Positions 57,691 through 64,000 of a DNA stretch of 64,000 bases are shown here, piece by piece. The stretch spans positions 248,001-312,000 of the forward strand of contig VWND01000008.1 of NCBI GenBank assembly GCA_009599575.1, written 5' to 3'. Numbering within the stretch: position 1 is the stretch's first letter; each line of letters opens with the position of its first letter. The notes below the pieces were generated by a model. It had not been told where the DNA came from, ran no database searches, and was given only the letters and a program-made list of their open reading frames with translations. A program made the position numbers and the translations under genes. The DNA is from Blumeriella jaapii (taxonomy: Eukaryota > Ascomycota > Leotiomycetes > Helotiales > Drepanopezizaceae).

Positions 57691-60349
57691 CTTGTTTTTT
57701 CCGTTGTAAAACCTTACGTAATTAACGAATTCGCAGCTTAATTCAAATAGATTTTAAAACATTTTTTCGGTCGAAAAATCAAAAAAATCGGCTTTTAGAA
57801 ATATTCGTTGCTTCCACTTTTTTACGTTTTAATCGAGCTTTATAATCGCGCTAAGCGTTTTAAAATCTATTTTAAAATTTGCGTATTTCAAATAAGCTTT
57901 AGCACGTGCTTAAATAATTTTCGCAGTTTTTCGTCGAAACATAAATTAATTATTAAAATTAACTTCGAACACGTCGTAATCCGAATTTTTAATAATAGCG
58001 AATCGATCAGCGAAGCCGATAATATCGACTTTTTTTATAATTAAATCGTAATACGCCGCGTAATAACGCATGTAAAAATAATAAAATTTGCCGTTTTTTT
58101 TGGCGTTAACGTTATTCGTAAAAACGAAATTAAAAAATCGAAGTTTCTTAACGAAAAAAAGCTCGAATAAAAACGGGTCATCGTTTTTAAAAATCTTTTT
58201 TATTTATTTCGACGTATTATATTTGCAATTTTTCGAAAAAGCTTGATTTAATTTTCGTTCGAAGCAAAAAAAAAAAAGTTAACGGATTTATTTAATTTTT
58301 ATATAAAAATATCGAAGTAAAACTTTTGAATCGTTTCGTCGTCGAAAGCGAAAATTTTAAATAAAATAATTTAATTTTATACTTTTTATATAATTTCTTT
58401 CGCGATAATTTCGATATTTTTTTTTAAGTTTTTTCGGTCGAATCGTATAATAATCGAAATCTTAAATGCTTTTATTAAAATCTGAAATATCGGCGGTACG
58501 ACGTTTTTAAACGCAATAAGCGTTTTTAATATTTGCGTATTTAATTTCGAAAAATCAAATTCAAAATCGTTTAAATTTTTTTTTTTCGAAATGCCGGCGT
58601 TTTTTAAATCCGATTTTGTAAAATCGTCGCGTTTTTTATTAATTAACTTAAAACTTATGATTCGGCGTCGATTCCCGGCTGTTTTTATTCGCGGTGCTTT
58701 TTTTGTTAGCGACGTGAATAATTTTTTTTTTCGAATAAAAAAAGTTTCGGAAATATCGGCGCGCTTTTTTACGTTTTTTGTTTTTATTTTTTCCGGAATT
58801 GTTTTTACAAATATAATAAGTTTTTTATATTCGAATAAGCGATTGTTTGCTATTACGCTTTTGATTTCGTTTTCGAATTCGTTTTCGATAATTAAAAATA
58901 AAAGTCGCCGAATTGTTTTAGCTGTTTTAAAAATATTAATTATTATCGCGTAAATCTTTTCGAACTAAACGAAAATAATATTAGCTTTTTCGTTTTTTTC
59001 GTCGTCGTAAATTTAAAATATCGGAATAGCGTCGTTTTTTTTTTTTAATATAAAAATGCCGTATTTAGCGACGTTTAATTTTTTGCTTTAAAAAAAAATT
59101 AAATTTAAAGTTTCGCAGCCGATTAAAACTTTTTTTGGCGATTGCATAACGTCGTCGATCAATTTGCAAATAATTGTAAAAAAGCTTATAAATCTGCGGG
59201 CTTTTGGGTTATTGGCTTTTAAGGCTTACGTTTTAAAAATATAAGCGTTTAATATTTAAATTTCTTTTTTAATAAAAGTAATAGTTTCGAAAAGCCGAAC
59301 GAAATGCCGAAATGAAATAATACCGGTGATTTTGCTAAAAACGTATTTTTAAATATTTTTTTTTCGTTAATTTAATAAAAAGCGTAATATTCGGTCTGTT
59401 ATTTTCTTTTTATTATTTCGAATTCTTTTTGCTTCGGCGAAAGCTTTTAAAACGTTGTTGTAGTTTAGCAAAAACTTATCGTAATTAAAACTTTTACAAA
59501 CGAATTTAATTTTAACGAAACTTTTGTAATCGAATAAAAATTTATTAACGTTTTTAATTATTATATCGAATTGCTTTATAAACGTTTTTACGAAAGCTGT
59601 TTATTAGTTTGGAATAGCGGTATTATATGCTTATTTAAATTCGAAAAGATTGCGTATAATAGTTTCGTTTCAAAATAAATTAAAAATAAGTTTGCTAAAT
59701 TTAACAACGCTTTGCTTAAAAAATAATATATTATCGATAAATTTATTAATCAAAAAAATTTATTATATTTGTTAAAAAGTAAATAAGAAAAAGTACGGGA
59801 ATTATAAAATATTTATATCCAAAAAATACGGGAATCCGTATACTATTCTTTTAATAAATTATAATTATTCAGGCAGACACCCGTTTAAAATAGCGAAAAA
59901 AATAAATAATACAGAAAATAACAAATAATAAAATGCATAAAAAATAGTTTTATAAAATATACGAATAATATAAATATATTAAATATACGGCTCAAATATA
60001 TACAAAGCTTTTGTTTTAGTAAACAAAAATATAATTAAATAAAAAAAAATACAATAAATATTTTAAATAATATAAAAAAAAATCTTAAAAATAAATAATA
60101 TATATAAAACAAAATAATTAAATTATATACAAGCAAAGCAAAACAAAAATAATAAAATAATATATAATAAAAAAGAAAATAATAAACAGCAGAAATAATA
60201 AAACAATTAGTAAACAATCTTATATGCACTTTTTTTCTTTTCGGTTATAAATGAAATCACGATTTAAATTGTATTTTTAACAGCGGAATTATCGTTCGGT
60301 CGTTTTTAAATTTTTCCAAAGGTTTTTTTTTTTTTTAAAATATAATCGC
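57691..60349. other. RIP-degraded DNA, nothing recognised
   Basis: AT-rich sequence with broken frames on both strands. 59.8-60.2 kb is almost pure A/T. Likely parts of the flanking retroelements. Confidence 0.5.
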
Positions 60350-63300
60350 TTTAATCGGAATCGTCGTCGGAATCGCTAAAATCGAAATCGCTGTTTAAAT
60401 CAAAATCTAAAAAATAAATTTGCTAGTTTCTTTTGTAAAATCGCTTTAATCGATTAGCGGCGAACGTTTTTTTTAGTTTTGTTTTATCGAATTCCGTGAA
60501 TTTGTAATAGCTTTTATTTAATTCGACCTCGTATATTTCGTAAGGTCCGAGCTATTTATAATTAAGCTTAATATCGGCCGATTTATTAATAGCGCGCTAG
60601 ACGTCGTAAACTAAAATCAAATTTCCTTTTTTGATTAACGTTTTTTTTAAAACCTTGGTTTTATTTTAAACTTTTTTAACTATTTTTTTATATTTTTTTT
60701 TTTTTAAAATTATTTTATTTATATTTATATCGCGATAATCGAATTATTTAAATTTTATTATTAATAAATTCGTTTTCGTTTTTATTTTAACCACGTTATA
60801 AAGCTTTTATACAAGCCATTTTATTTTCAAAAGTAATCGAACGTTTTTGCCGTATTAAATAAAAAATAAAATTATTTTAATAAAAGCGTATATATATATA
60901 CGTATAATAAAAAGCATTTTCGAAAATTTCCGCGATCAACGCTTATAACTTTTTCGAATAGCTTTTAAAAAGCCGTCGAAAATATTTTTATAATTTCGTT
61001 TAACGAATCCGTTGCTTTTCGAATTATAAGCTAAGATTTAAATACGCTAAATATCGTATTTTTTTATAAAAGTTTTAATAACGCTTTTATTTTCGGATTT
61101 ATCGTCGATGTTTAATTTGCTAAACAAATCGTATCGATATATAACGTTTTTTTAAAAAAAAATCGTTATAACTTCGGAAATAGCGTTTCGAAAAAATCTT
61201 TTTTTAAATTATTCAAACAGATCGTCGATAGCGAATACAAAACACGTATATCCGCGGTCGGTAATCGGTACGCGTATAACGTCGAAATTGATTTTTTTTT
61301 AAATTCCGAAAAATCACGTCGAATATAATAAGTTTTTTTTTCGGCCAAGCTTTCGTTTTTAATAAAAAATGCAATTTTTAACGAAAGCTTTGCAATTTTC
61401 GAAATATTTTTTCCATTAGAAATCGTTTTTAATTCGGTAATAAATAGCTTTAGCTTTTTTATAAAACACTTTTTCGTAAGCTTTTTTTATAATTTAAAAC
61501 TTGTCGGCTTTGTTATTTACTACTAAGCGTTTTTAATATATATTATTTTTTATTTTATACAGCTTTCTGTCGGCTAAAATATAATCGAAAATTTGGTTTT
61601 TAAATAATTTAAATTAATAGTTTAATACGCTAAATAATTTAAATAAAATAATTAAATAATATGCGATTAAATAAAAATCTTCGGTTTCGTAATTATCGAT
61701 TAAAAGTTTATTTTCGTTATTAATCGGCTTATTCCGATCGTTTTCGATCAAATTCATACGCGATGCCAGCCGAAATAATAACGCGAATGCTTTTTCGGCC
61801 CGAAAATTAATATTTTTTATTCGTAATGCTAGCCGAAATAATAACGCGAATAATTTCGGCTTTGTAAAACTTAAAGCGCAAATAGCGAAATAGCCGATTT
61901 CGTTAGCGATTTATTCGTCGATATCTTATTCGTTTTATTTAGCAAAATTAAACGGATAAAAACGTTTTCGTTTGGAAAAGCCGTTTGCCGCTGTATTAAT
62001 TGTTTTTTTAATATGCCTGATTTCGAAATTTATAAATCGCATTTAAGCTATTTAATTAGTAACGAATGCTTCTGACAGATTATTAGCTTTTTTATTTAGT
62101 TGGTCGATAAAAACTTTTGCGTTTGTTTCCAAAATAAAATATATACCGTATAATTCGCTTTTTATTTTTTTTATTGCTTTAAAAGCGCTTCGATATTTTC
62201 GTTTAATAGCATCGTAGCGTGTTTTAACGGAAAACTATAAGCCGCTTTCGAATCGTAAAAAATGCCGTTTTTTATTTTCGTCGATTTATTATAATACAGC
62301 TTTTTAACCGAAAATACTAGCGTCGACAATTAAAATAATTTTTTTTGCGTTTAAGCTGTAATCGATCCGCATAAATAATAGGGCCGATAAAAAGTCGTTT
62401 TTAAAAACTTTTATAATTTTGCTCTGCTTTTTTCCCAAACGAAATCGATTTTTTTTTTATCGTAGCGTAAATAAATGCAGCTTTTTAAAAAAAGTTTTTA
62501 ATTTAATTGCGATAATAAATCACAACGCCAATAAAAACTCTAGCTTCGGTAATATTTTTATATCTTTTCTATTCGCAAATCTTTTTAATTTTCTTTCGTT
62601 AAAAATGGCGGCCAGCGCTATTAGTTATATAGCCGACGATATTTATTTCGGATATGCAAAATTTTAATCGAAAGCTAATAATAGCTTTGGTTTTTTCGAA
62701 GCAGACCATAATTTTGTCGATATTTTAAATATATTTTTATTATATAGCGTCGAATTTTAGAAAAAATCTTTTTATTATTATAATATAATCTAAATTTTTT
62801 TATTTCGACGTCGTTAACGTAAAAAAAAGCAATATCAAAAATACACGTTATAAAAATCTTATATACGATTTTTACGAATTGAGCGATTAAATTAATAGCT
62901 TTTATAAATATTTTGATTATACGCAGTAGACCGATTAATATTTAAATTGCCGTTATATTTCGAAATCGTAAATCAAATATTAAATGGTCGTAGCCGAAAA
63001 ACAAATCGAAAAAAAAAGCGATTATTAGTTTTACGAATTCGTTCGAAAATTAATCGACGTTAAATAGCACGTTAGCGTTTCGTATCGTTATTTTGTTTAT
63101 TTCGACGATTACGATAATAAATTTGTAAATACTTTTCTTTTTTTTCGCAACGATAAATTATTTGTTTTTGTATAAGCCGTAGCAAAATTCGAAAATTTTT
63201 TGCTTAATTCGTTTTTTTAGCATTTCGATTATTTTATTTTAAAAAGTTTTGAAAATTAAAAAGATTTTTTTTTGCCAAGTTTCGTAAAACACGGTTTTGA

Positions 63301-64000
63301 TATCGATATAAAACGTAATATTAAAACTGAATTAGCTTATTTCGGTAAAATCGAAAGCTATAGCTTTTTTTCGGTTGCGTAAAACTTCGTATAAAACTTT
63401 TTTTTTTTTTAGCAAAAATTAAATTTCGATTGCTAAATTATCAAATCGTTTTTTTGTAAATCGGCTGTTAAATAATAAACTAAAAAATCGGCCGGTAATA
63501 AACTTTTTAAATTCGCTAATAATTAATTGAAATAATTTTATTATTTTATTTTTTTTAAACCAATCGTTTATTTTTTCGGAAATATTTTTATCGGATTCGC
63601 CAAAATTTACGAATCGTATTTTATTAGCTTTGCGCTTATAAAAAGTGCTGATATTAACACAAAAAGATAAAATATATAAATCGGGTTTATTTAATACGAA
63701 AACGAAATCTTCGAAACTTTTATTTTCGAATTAATAATCAAAAATATTAATATTAGCTAATTTTATTCGCGGTGCTATTTCGATTAGCGACGTAAATGCT
63801 TTTAGCCGAATATTTTCCAAGTTTTATTATAGCTTAGCGTTTATTCTGAAACCAAAGCCGATTATTCGTTTTCCGATAAAACGTCGATTAAAAAGACTTT
63901 GTCGCCGGCGACGGTAATTTAACTTTAAAAAAATCGGTTTCAATTCCAGAAAAAAGTTTTTATTTAGCCGTTTTCGGTGTATTTAAAGCTAACGAAACTT
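60350..64000 (-). mobile_element. Gypsy-type (Ty3/gypsy) pol relic, runs off the window
   Basis: Reading the minus strand from high to low coordinates gives the Ty3/gypsy order. Reverse transcriptase (about 63290-62760): FIVAKKKKS, VEINKITIRNANV and FFGYDHLIFDL, with the active box reading YVND instead of xxDD. The RT-RNaseH connection (about 62700-62250) contains ITEARVFIGVVIYYR and IYADRLQ. The integrase core and C-terminal domain (about 61350-60360) contain FVFAIDDLF, NIDDKSENKSVI and SNGFVKRN, where the catalytic Glu is expected but Lys stands, and LGPYEIYEVE. Stops replace Trp codons, as RIP does to TGG. Gag and protease would lie beyond 64000. It is inactive. Confidence 0.85.

Larger units (their letters stand above)
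51690..64000. repeat. AT-rich block of RIP-mutated repeats
   Basis: About 12.3 kb, running off the window, with very low GC. Frames are full of TAA and TAG stops. C is mostly followed by G or T and rarely by A, while TA, AA and TT abound: the footprint of CpA-to-TpA mutation by RIP. It holds relics of at least two retroelements and a tandem duplication. No host gene is recognisable. Confidence 0.9.

Noticed and set aside
58591..58953. 120-codon plus-strand frame in the RIP block
   Set aside because: Phe/Ile/Ser-rich antisense of AT-rich DNA, without any family feature.

Overview
The window is nuclear DNA of a filamentous ascomycete (Pezizomycotina). The evidence is short introns of about 45-120 bases with CTAAC-type branch sites, an NsdD-type GATA factor, caspase-like/C2H2 and NUDIX/IF-2B architectures known from such fungi, and a 12 kb AT-rich block whose retroelement relics carry the C-to-T marks of repeat-induced point mutation (RIP). 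I cannot name the genus.

Layout. (1) 1-12.9 kb: one gene, the nsdD-like developmental regulator (5.0-6.7 kb), sits in a long non-coding tract packed with microsatellites, homopurine/homopyrimidine runs, G-rich runs and GTACTGTAC palindromes. (2) 12.9-18.9 kb: gamma-glutamylcysteine ligase (+) converges on a caspase-like/C2H2 protein (-), with a 52-base poly(G) tract between them. (3) 19-32.5 kb: sparse. It holds an orphan exon, a cluster of CACGTG sites, a phenol-hydroxylase-type flavin monooxygenase (+), two doubtful small genes and a SET-domain protein (+). (4) 33.4-41.2 kb: a housekeeping group of membrane J-protein (-), RNA polymerase I subunit RPA43 (+), NUDIX/IF-2B fusion (-) and free methionine-(R)-sulfoxide reductase (-). 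(5) 42.3-51.0 kb: SDR dehydrogenase (-), GMC oxidoreductase (+) and secreted type-B carboxylesterase (+), a plausible catabolic or secondary-metabolic group. (6) 51.7-64 kb: the RIP block, with Copia-type and Gypsy-type pol relics, both on the minus strand, and a 779-base tandem duplication.

Several genes (nsdD, GSH1, caspase-like, SET, GMC, perhaps the monooxygenase) are recognisable over their full length but are broken by one- or two-base indels, mostly in homopolymers or short tandem repeats. Neighbouring genes of the same kind are intact. Residual consensus errors in the assembly explain this best, so the coordinates given span the whole recognisable gene. Three introns have GC-AG ends, and the sulfoxide reductase gene appears to have an ATG-only first exon and a 5-base micro-exon.

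Functionally, GSH1 and the methionine sulfoxide reductase both serve redox defence. NsdD controls development. The J-protein and RPA43 share a 236-base divergent promoter. I see no complete biosynthetic cluster, no RNA gene and no CRISPR. All gene calls come from reading the sequence and remembered family features; no database search was done.
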